64,000 bases of DNA from Spirodela intermedia (lineage: Eukaryota; Streptophyta; Magnoliopsida; Alismatales; Araceae): contig LR746276.1 in assembly GCA_902729315.2 (NCBI GenBank), forward strand, positions 1,846,669-1,910,668, given 5' to 3'. Position 1 is the first letter of the stretch; the number at the start of each line of letters is the position of its first letter. The notes beneath the pieces are model-generated. The model ran no database searches, was not told the origin of the DNA, and was given only the letters and a program-made list of their open reading frames with translations. This document shows, in pieces, positions 52,243 to 64,000 of this stretch. A program made the position numbers and the translations under genes.

Positions 52243-55200
52243 TCAGCTATGGAGGAACGGCTCCAGCTTCTGCGACCGGAAGGGATGTGGCGGCCGGAAG
52301 GTCTCCAGCTGAATTCCGGAGCCCAAGCAGGCCTCCTTTGCGTACTCCTCCCCCTTCTGCGCCCTCATCATCTCCAAGGCGGCGCCGAACACATCCCCCG
52401 CCAGGCCGACCTCCACCAACCGGCCCGGCTCCTCCCCGCCTTCCTCGATCAGCTTCCCAACCTCCGCCAGCGACATGACGCCCTCCATCACCACCTTCGC
52501 CAGCATCCGCCCGAAGAACTCCCCGGCTCTCGGCGCATCCGTCGCGGTGTCCTCCAGAGAAGACAACACCCTCCTGAACCTGCTCACCCATGAGCAAATA
52601 AACCAATCAACGTTATAGATACTCGTGTATGTATAAATAGGAAAATCTTGGTGAATTGCAGAGTTGTTCATTATAGATGTGTGTATAAATGGGAAAACTT
52701 TGGTGGTGAATTGTAAAGAGCAGTTCAGTATAGATGGATGGGTATAAAAGGGAAAACTTTGGTGAATTATAGAGTGTTGTTCACTATATATGTATACGTA
52801 TAAATGAGAAAACTTCGGTGACTTATAGAGAGCTCATCATAGATGAATGCATATAAATCGGAAGAATTAGGTGAAATATAGACAGTCTATTATATACGTA
52901 TGTGTCTATAAACTTTGGTGGAAAACTTTGGTGAATTATGGAGAGTGGCTCATTTTAGATGTGGGTATAAATGGGAAAACATCGGGTATAAAGAGATGAT
53001 CATAACGGATGAATGCATATAAATGGTAATACTCTGGTGAATTATAGAAAGCTGTTAATTATAAATGAACGCTTATAAATGGGGAAACTTTGGTCAAATA
53101 TAGAGAGCTGTTCATTTTAGATGAATGCACTATAAATGGTCACACTTTGGTGAATTATAGAGAGTTTATTAAAGATGCATGCATATAAATGGAAAACTTT
53201 GGTCAAGTATAGAGAGTTTTGTACCCTTCGGAGAGCTGGGTCTGGGAGAGGAGGCCGTGGTGGGGCTTGGAGAGCTGGACGAGGAGCTGGGAGAGGGAAT
53301 CCCGGTCGCCGTCCTTCCGCTCGAAGGAGTCGGAGATCCACAGCGAAACCACGGAAGGGTAGGAGCTCGGGGGGCTCAGCTCTTGGACGCACAGTGTCAG
53401 CTCCTTCTCGTCCTTTGCGCTGCAGAGACATGAATTTTGCAGAATCGTGGAATCAATTGGAGGGTAGAGAGAGAAACTAAAATGGCCAACTTTACATTCC
53501 AAGTAAAATAAATAAATAAATGTAAAGTAAGATGAAATATGAGTCCCCATTTATTGGCGACTCCTCTGTTTGCTGCTGTCTGGTGTGACCCGGCTGGCGG
53601 ATGCAAACCTTGAATGATCACAATAAATAGATGAATATGCAACTATGTTACCAAGACTCTGCTTACAATCTAATCACAGGGGTGGGAAATTCGAAAGACT
53701 TAAAGAAAGTTCCCCATAATGCGCAGAACTTTATGAATAATCGAGGATCCGAGGATCCTAAACTTCCTTTTCTAGGTAAAAGATGCGGATCCCTTGATGA
53801 TGAACTTTTGGAGGACCGCAGGATCATCAGCTAGTTCAATCTACACTGTATATTGGAGGCCCTTCCTTCCCTTCCCCACCTCCCCTCTCTTTCTCTCTCT
53901 ACAGTGAGAAAGGAGCGAGAAGGTATCTAAGTTATCTTCTGGAGTGTTTAAGGCAAAGAGCAGGTGAGACGAAATTTATGAAAAAAAGGGTTACGTGTTG
54001 GTCTGAAGGCTAGTTCAGCAATTCTAAGCAGCCAGCTGCGAGAACCACAGAGCAGTAGCTCTGATTTTCTAAATGAATCATATAGGAAGATGAGCAGAGC
54101 AAGAACTTCAGGCGAGGGATCAGGGCACAGTACCTGTAAAATTCTCTTATTGCTGAGATGGATTTCTCTCTGAGGTGTTCTTCAGACAGCGGTCTAGATT
54201 CAGAAGCATTATCACTCCCAATCGAGCTAGCCTGTCCGGGCCCAGGAGGTCCGGCACCTAGAGAGGGCCTATCAGAAGGAGCATCCGCGCTGATGACGTC
54301 TCTGCTACTAATATAGGGGCCACGATCTTGGACGCCCGTACTTGATAGATCGTGCAGTCTTCCTGAGCTTCTGTCTTGCAGGTGCCGCGGCAGGGGCTCA
54401 TCTCTTGACAAAGGACCCCCAAAGCCATTAGAACTGGAAGCTGATCTTCGAGAATCTATGGCGCTTGAAGGAGCATTGGGTGAGGGGGCAGTCGACACGA
54501 GGGGCTGCCCTCTGTTCGACATCCCCCTGGCGAGGCCTCCTTGGGGACCAAGGGTAATGGAGTCGTCACCGGTGGGTCTCTGTGGCAATGCTGACAAGGT
54601 CCTGGCCTCATAAGGATGGCGATCGTCCATTCGGACATCTTGGTTGGCAGAGAAACCACGGCTCTGAGGTGGGAAAGCACGGCCACTGACGGACTGGGAG
54701 CCTGGAGACGGGAGTATATTTGGTCCTCGTTGACCATAGTCAACAGGTGGTGGGCCCCTTCTTCCGCTAGAACCCATGCCAGGCCCACGAGACAACCTGC
54801 TTGTCTGAGCATGCCGCTCCTGGGCTGCGTCCCTGTGCACCTCCTCAATCTTCTTCGGCCCCTCTACCTTCCTCCTCTGCTGCCACTTGTTCTTCCTGAG
54901 ATCGATCGCATCCCTCAGAAGGAATCTCACTCTGGACGATAGTTTCTGGTTGGTCGACAGCTTCGCCATCATCTCAAAATATGCGTCCATGTGGTCCTTC
55001 GCCTTGGGATGGTCGATGATCTCTCCTATCGTGCTCATCAGCTTGCACAAGGCCTCTATATCTTCCTCATCCGGGCTCTGATACTGACCCAGCAGCTTCT
55101 TTATGCACTCATGCATGATCCTCTCGGTGAGCATCTTCTTCTTGTACAGCTCACCAATCAAGCGAATGTTCCCTAGCATTCTTCTGCGAGCTTGGACCCT

Positions 55201-58200
55201 CTTCTCCTCCCTTTCCTCTGCCGATCGTCTGGTCTCACCATCTACGTCCCTGCTAGCTTCATCCTGCTCCCTTTCTCCTCTTTCGAATTCCTCCTGGCAC
55301 TTGTTGAGGAGAAGCCTCTTGAAGGTAATCTTCTCATTGTCCTCACAGAAATCAGGCAACTCACTGGCTAGATGGAAACAGAAGTTCGCATACATCTCAC
55401 AGAATGTCGGCTCCATCAAAGCCTTGTCGAAGATCTGATTTATGACACCAGTGAGAGTGCCTGCATTATCGATGTTGACTTCCTTGACCTGTTGAAACAA
55501 TCGGTCAAAGTTCTGAGGGGTCAACTTATTGAGAATTCCTTTCAGTTGCCTCTGCTTTCCCTGTTCTTCATCGGACACCTTGCCCACTTCATACCTCTTC
55601 TCAGCCTTGTGCATAACTTGGGATGGAGCCTGGGGGGACGGGATCAGACCCCTCTGGATTCCAGTTCCACGCTGCCACCTGTCAGAATCGGAATTGACCC
55701 GGGAAATACCTCCTGAAGATGGAACGGCCTGCACAGGGGCGGACAGAATCCCACCAGGATAAGCATTCGGCTGCACCCGAGGATGTCTTAAGACACCATG
55801 GCCGACTTGCCCAGAGCGGAAGTTTCCAACATCGACTCGAAGGTCGCGTCCAGAACCATAAGGTCCAGAGCCCCTCGTCCACTTGTCGTCATCCAGATTA
55901 CTGGAAGGCCGACGGTCCCGAATAGAAACAGAAGGCCGATCTATGATCCTTCCAGGGCTTGGAAATGGTTCCCGGTCATAGATGTGAGGAGTACCAGCCT
56001 GGCCAATCATCACAACATCGGCGATATCAGCCCCTATCTCAAAGCCCATTGGAAGATCAATGCATTGCTCCCTGAACGTTAACAAAAAGTCTCTGGAGTA
56101 CTTCCTATTGGCGCCCCCAATTCCACCATCGTCAAGGACTTTCTTTCCACGGCCCGCGCGCCCATCCTCTGATGTACTCAAATTTGGACTGGAGATGTCT
56201 ACAGCATCCTCCCAATCATCTGGCTCTACCTTGCTCTGCTCATCTTTCTTACTCAGCGAATCATCCTTCCCAGGGTCAACCAAACCCATCTCCTTGGCAT
56301 CCTCAACTGTGGGAACGCTTTCAACAGATGCTGAGGTGGCGTCAGTGGCTCTTTTTTCTTCTGGCCCCTTGTAAGCCATGTACAAATCAGAGTTGGTACC
56401 AGCAGCATCAGCTCTCGAAAGAACGTCCTTCATCCTTTTCTTCTTCGCAGGGGTAGACTTTGATCGGGTCAGTTCTTGAGTCTGCTTTTCCTTTCTTTCT
56501 GTGGAGGAAGCAGAGCCAGGGAGGCCGCTACTTGACATGTCTGCGACCTTCTCAGGTTTCTCAAGTGAACCTATGGCAGAATAAGAGCCCGTCTCAGAGT
56601 CTGCCACATTCAAGTCGGTTGAAGAAGCCTCCAGGTTGCTTGTCGTTATATTTTTTTCGTCAGTGGCATCTAAAGTTGAATTTCCATCAACATCAGAAAG
56701 TTGATTTGAAGATGTTCCATCCAAATCAATAGACTCAGGCTTCGAAACTTCAGTGACTGAATCATCCACACAACTAATTTTAGACAGGCTATCAACTAAA
56801 CTCTCCACTTCCTCGTTGACCTCTGAAGCATCGTGAGTTGTTGTTACACCCACCACCTCAATCTGCTCTTCCTCCGTTGGTTTTGACTCACTTGAGTTGT
56901 TGTTACACACAGCTTCCTCTGCGATATTATTCTCTACTGCGCCTTCGGATAAATCTTCAATTTTATCTGTGCTAGCAGAAAGCTCAACAGGCAAGTCCGG
57001 ATGTTCTTCTGCAACTTTATTGTCTTCAGAGGAGACATCCGATATCTTGGTTTCCTTGGGCCTCACGACTAACACAGGCTCTTCTTTACTCTCAGGCTCC
57101 AGTTGAGACTGATCACGAAGCACCTCAGAACTCAAATCCTTGGATATATCTACACCTGCCTCAACATCACAAGACATTGATGCCTCCAAAGGAGCATACT
57201 TCCGAGATGGCGTATTGTCACTAACAGTTTCAGATGCATCAGAAATTGTAGGAGAAATATCTTCCAACACTTCTTTTTCCACAATGATAACAGAGGAGTT
57301 TAGAGACTCAGAGATTTCTTTACCGTTGCTAACAGCAAACGCATCAGCTTCTGAATTACTGCGTTCCTCTCTTGGAGAAGAGGAAATTGAGGTACCCATT
57401 GATGTTTCGTCCGGTTTTTCACCTGTGCTAACATCGTCAGGAAATTTGACTGAGGAACTAACATTTGTCTCTAAAGGAGGATCCTCTCTGTGGGCTTTCT
57501 GGGACTGCACTGCTACAGAATCTGAGGCATTGGTCTGCAGTAGATCAACAAGGCAACATACTCAAAAAAAAAAGAAAAAAAAAAAAAATCTTGCTGCAGA
57601 GAAAGACTTTAGTCATTCAGAGGAGATGAATAGCATACCTGCTGCTGTTGTTGTAACTGCTGAATGTCCTTCTTACTTGGCTTTTTCTGGTGATCCTTAA
57701 AAGGATCATGTTTTTTAAATGAATCTCTCTTTTTACCATCTAACTTCGGTGCATCAGACTGAGAATCCGTCACAGGAGCAGCTGAAGTGCTGACCTGGAT
57801 CCTTTGTGTTAGACCCACAGAAGACTTTGAAGAAACATGGCTTTCCTTCTCTGACAATTTAATGTCAACAGAAGACCTAGAGGCATCTTTCGATGACTGA
57901 ACATAGATCTCAGAAGTGCCCTCTGGTTCCCCTGTTTGCAGATGGATAGGAGCACCTTCCCCAGGAGGTTTGGGTAAACTGGGTGTCTCCTCCTTGTCAG
58001 GGGGTTTACTAATAGTTACTAGAGGGACCCCTGACTTATCCATAGCTGAGCCCGTTGGTGGCTTCACCGTCACCTGAACAGGAGCTGATGGCACAGAAAC
58101 TGAGATAGCAGGACTATCATTGGAGCGATCGAGGTTTATTGATTCAGAATTGGTATGTGGCTGGGATCTTGCCATACCAACAGACATATGATTTATAACT

Positions 58201-60637
58201 GGTGGATTCATAAATGGAACGGTTGAACCACTCTGACCTATTGGGTAATTATACCTTGCAGCCTGTGTACCGCTTTGGGAGCTTGTCAAAGCAACAGAGG
58301 CTGGGGTCTGCAAATAGTAACCACTAGGGTTGAAAGAACCAGGCTGCAGGGGTTGGTAGTAATTCATTTGGTGACTAGGACCAAATGGGGAAACATTCTG
58401 GGTCTGAGATGGGACATTAGAGTGCTGTAGCCTTTGTCCTGATGAAACAGGATCTACATAGGAATCTGTTCTTTTGTCAAGCCTCAATTCTTCATGGGTA
58501 TCTGGATGAGTTATTTTCACAGGGTTCTTGCGAAGCCCCACAAACTTTCCATCCTGCTGTGGTGCATATTGCTGAGGCATACCCACTCTCAGGTTACCCA
58601 TTTGGGAAGCAAGCTGAGGGGCAATCTGTGGAGGGAAGCCAAGCCCTTGATGTATCCCTTGTTGATACGTATGTGGTGGAAAGCTTGGCACAAAAATCTG
58701 CGGTTGAACTGTTTGTGTGTTTCCCATGGATAATGATACTGGAATCGGTAGCGAACTACCTGCGACGCCTTGAGACTGCATCTGGGGAGTAGGGCCACCA
58801 AACTGTATAGGAATTTGCGCCTGTTGATATCCCCCCGGCAAAGACATTCCAGGCATGGGCACCACAGAGGACTTTTGGGGGCCCAAGGAGGGGGCTCCAG
58901 GTACATGCACAGGTATGTCTCTCTTTGCCTGAGTGGGAGGATATGAATCTCCCACAGCACTATGGTTAGCAACCACATCCTTCTTAGGCTGCTGATGCTG
59001 CATCTTAGGCACAGACGGTATGGACCCTGAAGGCACCTGAAAAGAATCATGATTAACTTGAGTTACCAACCCATGCTGATTCAAGAAGGAAATGAAAGAA
59101 ATTCCGGGGAGAAAAAATGCCATCCAAATCTCCAGAAGCCTTAAAAATATTGATATGCAGCAATATTGATACGCAAAATTCCTGGTCTCTCACGTACATA
59201 GGGTTTCGGCCTAAATATTTGTACCAGTAATATGCAGTTAAACTATTGACAACAGGTAATGGGTCCAAACAAAACCAATGACGTTGGGTAAAAAAATCAT
59301 GAAAGAAAATAGTTACAAAGCAGGCATGCCGTGGAAGAATAAAAAAATTAAGAAAAAAATGCCCATTCCAGTATCCCACAAATCATGTCCTCGTAATATA
59401 TCTAATTCTATGTTAACGGCTGGTGCTGGCCCACACTTGCGAAAAAGTTCAATTAGGATGAACCTGGTCATGTTTCTGCTCATCTAAATTGGGCGGAGCT
59501 GAGCTGGTACGCACCGGAATCTGCATGAACACAAGTTTAAAACATTTTAAAAAATCTAATTAGATAAAAATGGAATCTAAATATGGAAAATCTGTGGACA
59601 ACATCTCAATCGAAAATTTAAGAGAAAGATAACCTGCATCCCGTTGACGAATCCCGGGCTAATCGATCCAAATTGAAGAGTAAATCCCTTTGACGCATCT
59701 CCTAATAAAATCAAACAAAGGCAATTAGAATACGTGGTGTCCAACATGCATGTAGTTGAAAGGAGCAGAAATAACAGCAAGCATAGTCAAGTTTCAGAAA
59801 CTGCAAGCACATATGTTCAACAATTAAGCGGGATGGTAGTTGAGCAAACCTTTGGCTGGGGTCATGTGTTTGGCAGAATCCGAATCTCCAGCTGAGGATT
59901 GAGGTGGTGGAGGCCTTGAGTGCCCCCTGGCACTGCCCAAAGCAGATGAATCTGCTGGCTTCGCAGCATTGTGCCCTGGAAAAGGCGGCGCCCCTAAATA
60001 AGAAAGCATAATCAATCACCACCCCTGATATCTTCGTACTCAAGCTATAATCCAAGGATTTGACGGCTTAATATTTTTGCCGATGCCAAAGTTCCGGCGC
60101 TCCTAAATCTGAAGAAAATCTTACATCATTTGAGATATAAAAAATCCATACCATGAGAAGAGCCTCGTGTGTGACCACCATCTCGAGCACCATGGAAGCT
60201 CGAAGAGACAGGGGCAGCAGATCCAACAACCTCAGAACTCATGCCACTGGGATTCACCCTAGAATGCCCTCCATGTCCACTCCCAGACTTCTTGACGCTG
60301 CAAACACAATCCAACCAAGGACGCACACAAGAGATTGCCAGAAAAAACGCAACTTTCAGAGATCCCTAACAGCAGATCAAACAAGAACTGACGACAAAAA
60401 TTTTGCCAACAAGCATTCAGCGCATCACCTCCGATTCGGCAACAAAGGCGGTTGGTTGAGATGGTTGGACGAAGACGAGGATGAGGAGAAAGAAGAGGGC
60501 GGCGGAGCGACGGAGCCGGCGCCGCCGCCCCTCCCTGTTGCCGCAGGGAATCCCCTCTGGTTGCCGGAGCTTCCAAATCGGCCGGCCTTTCTCAGATGCG
60601 TCTCGCTCTTCTCCGCCCGGGACTGATTAAGGGACAT
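52243..60637 (-). CDS. EIF4G: Eukaryotic translation initiation factor 4G
   Basis: Nine exons in reading order: 60637-60429, 60297-60152, 59993-59850, 59698-59634, 59520-59464, 59036-57639, 57534-54134, 53419-53225, 52579-52243. All phases close, giving 1983 residues, longer than the Arabidopsis (about 1.7k) protein. The N-terminus MSLNQSRAEKSE and FTLQFGSISPGFVNGMQ are hallmark plant eIF4G blocks. The eIF4E-binding motif YSRDFLL is at about 1152-1158, the MIF4G domain at about 1335-1560 (LKGILNKLTPQNFDRLFQQV), and the MA3 domain runs from about 1795 to the end. It scaffolds eIF4E, eIF4A and eIF3 on mRNA caps in the cytosol. The first ATG upstream in frame (60691) is not family-like. A leader intron at about 60660-60863 is likely. 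The penultimate intron is an 11-copy minisatellite. Confidence 0.96.
52621..53220. repeat. Minisatellite (unit 50-63 bp, 11 copies) filling an eIF4G intron
   Basis: Units start at about 52621, 52677, 52734, 52790, 52843, 52896, 52959, 53009, 53065, 53121 and 53175. The consensus is like atgaatgcatataaatggga followed by aaactttggtgaattataga and gagctgttcattatag. Copies are divergent in sequence and length. The array spans about 600 of the 645 bp of the intron 52580-53224 and stops a few bases from the donor at 53224. Confidence 0.95.
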
Positions 60638-62215
60638 AAATCCCGACCTTATCTGCTCTCTGAAAAACGGGCAACTAATCAGCGAAAACAATAGCCGATC
60701 CTATCAAACCCCCACACCGACAACCAAAAAAGAGGGGAAATCCATTAAAACGTGGGAAGAGCTCCCTCCGAACGCAAACCAACCGATAACCTAGCTTCTT
60801 CCCCTTCCCAGTACCTCAGGGGAGGAATGTGACAGCAGGCAAAAGGCCGGAAGATCCGCCTACCTGCAAGCGGCGCGGTTGGGGAAAAGCGGCAACAGAC
60901 GAGATTAGGGTTTTGTGTTCCTTTCTGCTCCGTTCCCTTGATTCAGAAGTGGAGCAGAGATTGGCGGGAATACTCCCTGAGGGATACAGATAGCGGATGA
61001 TAGAGGGGAACAAGATGGAGAGGACGGAGAAGGGGTGAGAGAAAGAGAGAGAGGGGAAGGGGGGGAGAGAGCAGTCGAATATGGAGAGGTCCTCGTTGAG
61101 AGGTTATGTAAGAGAGAAAGAGAGCTGGGTTCCCAGTCAAGGCCCCTCTCGGGTGAGCCAGACTCGGGGGGTAATTAGTCATTACACAACCCCCAAAAAG
61201 CCCGCGTCAAGGCCCTCCCACGTCAGCAGTGTAGCAAAAGGAGCGGAACAGAGAGAGAGAGAGAGGGAGGGAGAGGTAGAGGTAGGTCAGTAGAATCTGC
61301 AACAGTTATTTAATTATATATTTATATGAATTCTTATTATCCATTATTATTTGAAAATAGGTAGCAAAACAACCACGTGTTCCCTGAGAGAGAGAGCCCG
61401 GAGAGGAACACTAGTCGCCATTTGCGGCGGATACGTGACGGGAAGGGGATAGTCCAAGGTAAGCCCACAATCATGGGCCTTCTTGCCGGCCCAAAAACAG
61501 ACCCCTCCTAGGCCCGTCGGCCGAAACGCCAACAGCGACGGTGGCGGAGGGAGGGAATCCTGCTGGCGTCATGTTGTCAGGCCACGCGTCATCACACATG
61601 CGTTCTCGTCCTTTTTTCAACGAGATATTAAATCTAGTCATTATATTTTTTAAATCCGATTTCGCTTATAAACGAGTAGGGCGTCCATGGGTGGAGGCGG
61701 AAAAGCCCAAAATGACCCGGCCCCTTGCGTTTCTACCCCATCATTTTGTATTAATATTCGGCCCTACCCCTCTCCAAATTATCTAAAGAAAATACTTTTT
61801 ACTAATCCCCCCACCAAATCTTAAAAAAAAACCCATCATTTATTTTAATTTCGCTCCTCCCCCCTCTGGCTGCAGGATTTGGGCGCACGCATAGTTTTAT
61901 GCGTGAATTTTTATCCTATTGTAGAATAATTTCGCCTCCTTGACTTTCACGGTCAAAATACTCATATCGGGCTGACTTGAGTTTATATCGATCGAATCCG
62001 TCTCTAATGACGGTCTGATTATCAATGAGCTTCGTACCGAAAATAGCAAATAATCCCCATCTTTTAAAATAATTTATCACCCTTATCTAATCCTCGCCCA
62101 GACGTAGAAAGTGGCCGTACCGTTTCTAAGTCCGTTATAGTAAACAGACTCCACGTCTCTTGGGTGGTCAAGAACCGCCTCCCTCTTTCTCGCACCGCCC
62201 ATCTACCACACTCTC

Positions 62216-62222
62216 TATATAA
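62216..62222 (+). promoter_or_regulatory. TATA box of the cupin gene
   Basis: TATATAA lies 126 bp upstream of the cupin ATG at 62342. Transcription would start near 62248, so the leader would begin with or contain the (CT)n tract at 62254-62304. Confidence 0.8.
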
Positions 62223-62253
62223 GTGCGCCCCTGCCATACCCCTCATCCTCACT

Positions 62254-62265
62254 ACTCTCTCTCTC

Positions 62266-62304
<39 letters not shown>
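62254..62304. repeat. (CT)n tract in the cupin gene leader
   Basis: A CT tract of about 51 bp with one CCCT interruption lies between the TATA box and the ATG, ending 37 bp before the start codon. Confidence 0.95.
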
Positions 62305-62308
<4 letters not shown>

Positions 62309-62341
62309 TTTCTCTCTGTTTCTGTTTGTTTGATTGTGGCG

Positions 62342-63663
62342 ATGGAGGTCGAGATCTCGCCTAAGGAGTCGAGGAAGGCGTACGGCGGGGAAGGTGGAGA
62401 GTACTATGCCTGGTCCGCCGGCGATCTGCCGATGCTGGCGGTGGCGGAGAAGGGGGCGGCGAAGCTCGTGCTTGGTAGGCGGGGCCTCGCCATGCCGAGC
62501 TACTCGGACTCCGCGAAGATCGCCTACGTCCTCGAAGGTCAGTCAGTGAATGATCTGTACCTGTTCTCGCAGGGAGGCGAATCACTCCGGTGATCGCCGC
62601 CGCCGCAGGCGGTGGGATATTCGGCAGGTTGATCACCGATCCGTTCTCTGATGATGGTGCTGTGCGAAGCAGGAAGCGGCAGGGCCGGAATCGTGCTGCC
62701 GGAGGCGAGTGAGAGAGTGGTGGCGATCAGGAAGGGCGACGCCATCGCGCTCCCCTTCGGCGCCGTCGCGTGGTGGTTCAACGACTCCAGCGAGGCCGAT
62801 CTCACGGTCCTCTTCCTCGGCGACACCTCCAAGGCTCACAAGCGCGGCGAGTTCACCGACTTCCAGCTCACCGGCGCCAGCGGAATCTTCACCGGCTTCA
62901 CGGCCGAGTTCGCCGGCAGAGCCTTCGACCTCTCGGAGCAGGAGGCCTCCAGGCTCGTCCGGAGCCAGCCCTCCGGCGGCATCGTCAAGCTCAAAGAGGG
63001 TTTCCAGATCCCCGAGCCCTCGGAGATGGATCGAGAGGGCCTCGTCCTCAACTGCGAGGAGGCCCCCCTCGACGTGGACGTCGAGAGAGGTGGCCGCGTG
63101 GTGGTGGTCTCTAGCCAGAACCTCCCCCTGGTAGGGGACTGCGGCTTCGGCGGCGACCTCGTGAAGCTCGACGGCGGCGCCATGTGCTCCCCGGGCTTCT
63201 CCTGCGACTCCGCCTTCCAGGTGACGTACATCACCAAGGGGAGCGGCAGAGTTCAGGTGGTGGGGATCGAAGGCAAGCGGGTCCTCGAGACGGCGGTGAA
63301 GGCCGGCTCCCTCTTCATCGTCCCCAGGTTCTTCGTGGTCTCCAAGATTGCAGACGCCGGCGGGATGCAGTGGTTCTCAATAGTCACCACCCCCAAGTAA
63401 GCTAAACCCTACCTTCTCCTCGCCGCCATTTCAGTAGACCTCCATTGATTGCTCTTTTACTGATATCCCACCTCATCTTCTTCTTCGTCTCTCGTCTCTC
63501 TCTGCTCAGCCCCGTGTTCACTCACCTCGCCGGGAAGACCTCCGTCTGGAAGGCTCTGTCGCCGCAGGTCCTGCAGGCCTCCTTCAACGTCTCTCCAGAA
63601 ACCGAGGAGCTCTTCAGGTCCAAGAGGACCTCCGACGCCATTTTCTTCCCTCCCCCCAGCTAA
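62342..63663 (+). CDS. Double-cupin (RmlC-like, 11S globulin-related) protein
   Basis: Three exons: 62342-62537, 62673-63396, 63510-63663; phases close, giving 357 residues, the length of Arabidopsis At1g07750/At2g28680 relatives. There is no signal peptide (MEVEISPKESRKAYGGE), so unlike true 11S seed globulins it should be cytosolic. Domain 1 includes YSDSAKIAYVLEGSGRAGIV and GDAIALPFGAVAWWFND; domain 2 includes CSPGFSCDSAFQVTYITKG, GSLFIVPRFFVVSKIADAGG and FTHLAGKTSVWKALSP. The metal-binding HxH signature of enzymatic cupins is absent from the first domain, as usual in this family. The molecular role is not established. Both introns are very short (135 and 113 bp). Confidence 0.95.
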
Positions 63664-64000
63664 CTGCAACCCCCTCCGCAGAGACCGAATAAGACAGCGT
63701 AACGTGAGGGAATAAATAAAGTTATGTCACGGCTTTTAGGTTTTTTCATGGGAGTTGACGCGCCTCTTCTGGCGGTCTCTCTCCTCTGCTTTCTTCCGGG
63801 TGGGTTCCGCCACCTTTTCCTTCGCATTATTTAATCTCACAGCTTTTTACCCAGAATCATTACTTCCAATTCTCTCAACGTGTGAGAGATATATCGAAGG
63901 TCGACGGGAGTATGGAGATGAGACAACTCGACAGAATTAACAAGAACACCTCATCTCAATCAAAATCCTTCTTCCTTTTAGTTTAGATAATAAAAACGTC
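63664..64000. other. 3' flank of the cupin gene
   Basis: The cupin trailer holds an aataaa signal at about 63712-63719. Nothing else is recognised to the window end. Confidence 0.6.

Larger units (their letters stand above)
60638..62341. promoter_or_regulatory. Divergent promoter region, eIF4G / cupin gene
   Basis: The eIF4G leader lies at the left: a leader exon up to 60659, an intron of about 204 bp with acceptor tttttcag and donor TTGCAG/gtaggc at 60864/60863, and an upstream leader exon to about 61000. GA/CT-rich blocks follow to about 61275. Beyond that the sequence turns AT-rich (61790-62090), with GGCCC motifs at about 61470-61515, and ends in the cupin promoter. No other gene is supported. 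Confidence 0.55.

Noticed and set aside
52621-53220. CRISPR-like array
   Set aside because: Direct tandem units without unique spacers, inside a plant intron; a minisatellite.
55103-57700. Many plus-strand frames opposite eIF4G exon 7
   Set aside because: Antisense shadows; no independent domain.

Overview
This window is nuclear DNA of a flowering plant. Coding sequence is split by GT-AG introns. Every recognisable product belongs to a plant or general eukaryotic family: PPR protein, receptor-like cytoplasmic kinase, MUCI70-type DUF616 glycosyltransferase, eIF4G, CK2 beta, KDEL-tailed PDI, and the plant-specific two-cupin 'glutelin-like' protein. Long CT/GA microsatellites lie in leaders, introns and spacers, and GC-rich spacers carry many TGGGCC/GGCCCA motifs. 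I cannot fix the species; a monocot or early-diverging angiosperm is only a weak guess. There are no operons, CRISPR arrays, phage, virus or bacterial genes.

Layout (+ strand left to right): 3' end of a VPS13-family lipid-transfer gene (+, to 510); intronless F-box gene (-, 2713-3783) with a triple 213-bp repeat upstream; multi-exon conserved gene of unknown function (-, about 4756-9881); MUCI70-like glycosyltransferase (+, 11444-16615); a gene-poor stretch; PDI (-, 19378-23445); a two-exon gene for a 61-residue membrane protein (-, 26434-26717); P-class PPR protein (+, 27444-30137); RLCK-VII kinase (-, 31695-35162); CCDC97-like protein (-, 36593-38872); CK2 regulatory subunit beta (+, 40434-46594); membrane-anchored MORN-repeat protein (+, 48174-51486); eIF4G (-, 52243-60637); double-cupin protein (+, 62342-63663). 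That is 13 genes in 64 kb.

Exon joins were worked out by hand from splice sites, reading phase and family knowledge. For MUCI70, PDI, RLCK, CCDC97, CK2 beta, MORN, eIF4G and cupin every phase closes and the total length fits the family. The genes are a mixed housekeeping neighbourhood (ER folding, Golgi glycosylation, organelle RNA processing, translation initiation, kinase signalling, lipid transfer); nothing suggests a physically linked pathway.

I found no new multi-gene system. The more unusual content is repeat structure tied to genes: a triple tandem promoter repeat carrying a W-box/telo-box palindrome; an eIF4G intron made almost wholly of an 11-copy minisatellite; four-copy repeats in the last CK2 beta intron; tandem duplications in the CCDC97 and RLCK introns and in the CK2 beta-MORN spacer; and two genes (the 61-residue protein and the unknown 8+-exon gene) that single-frame ORF scanning would miss.
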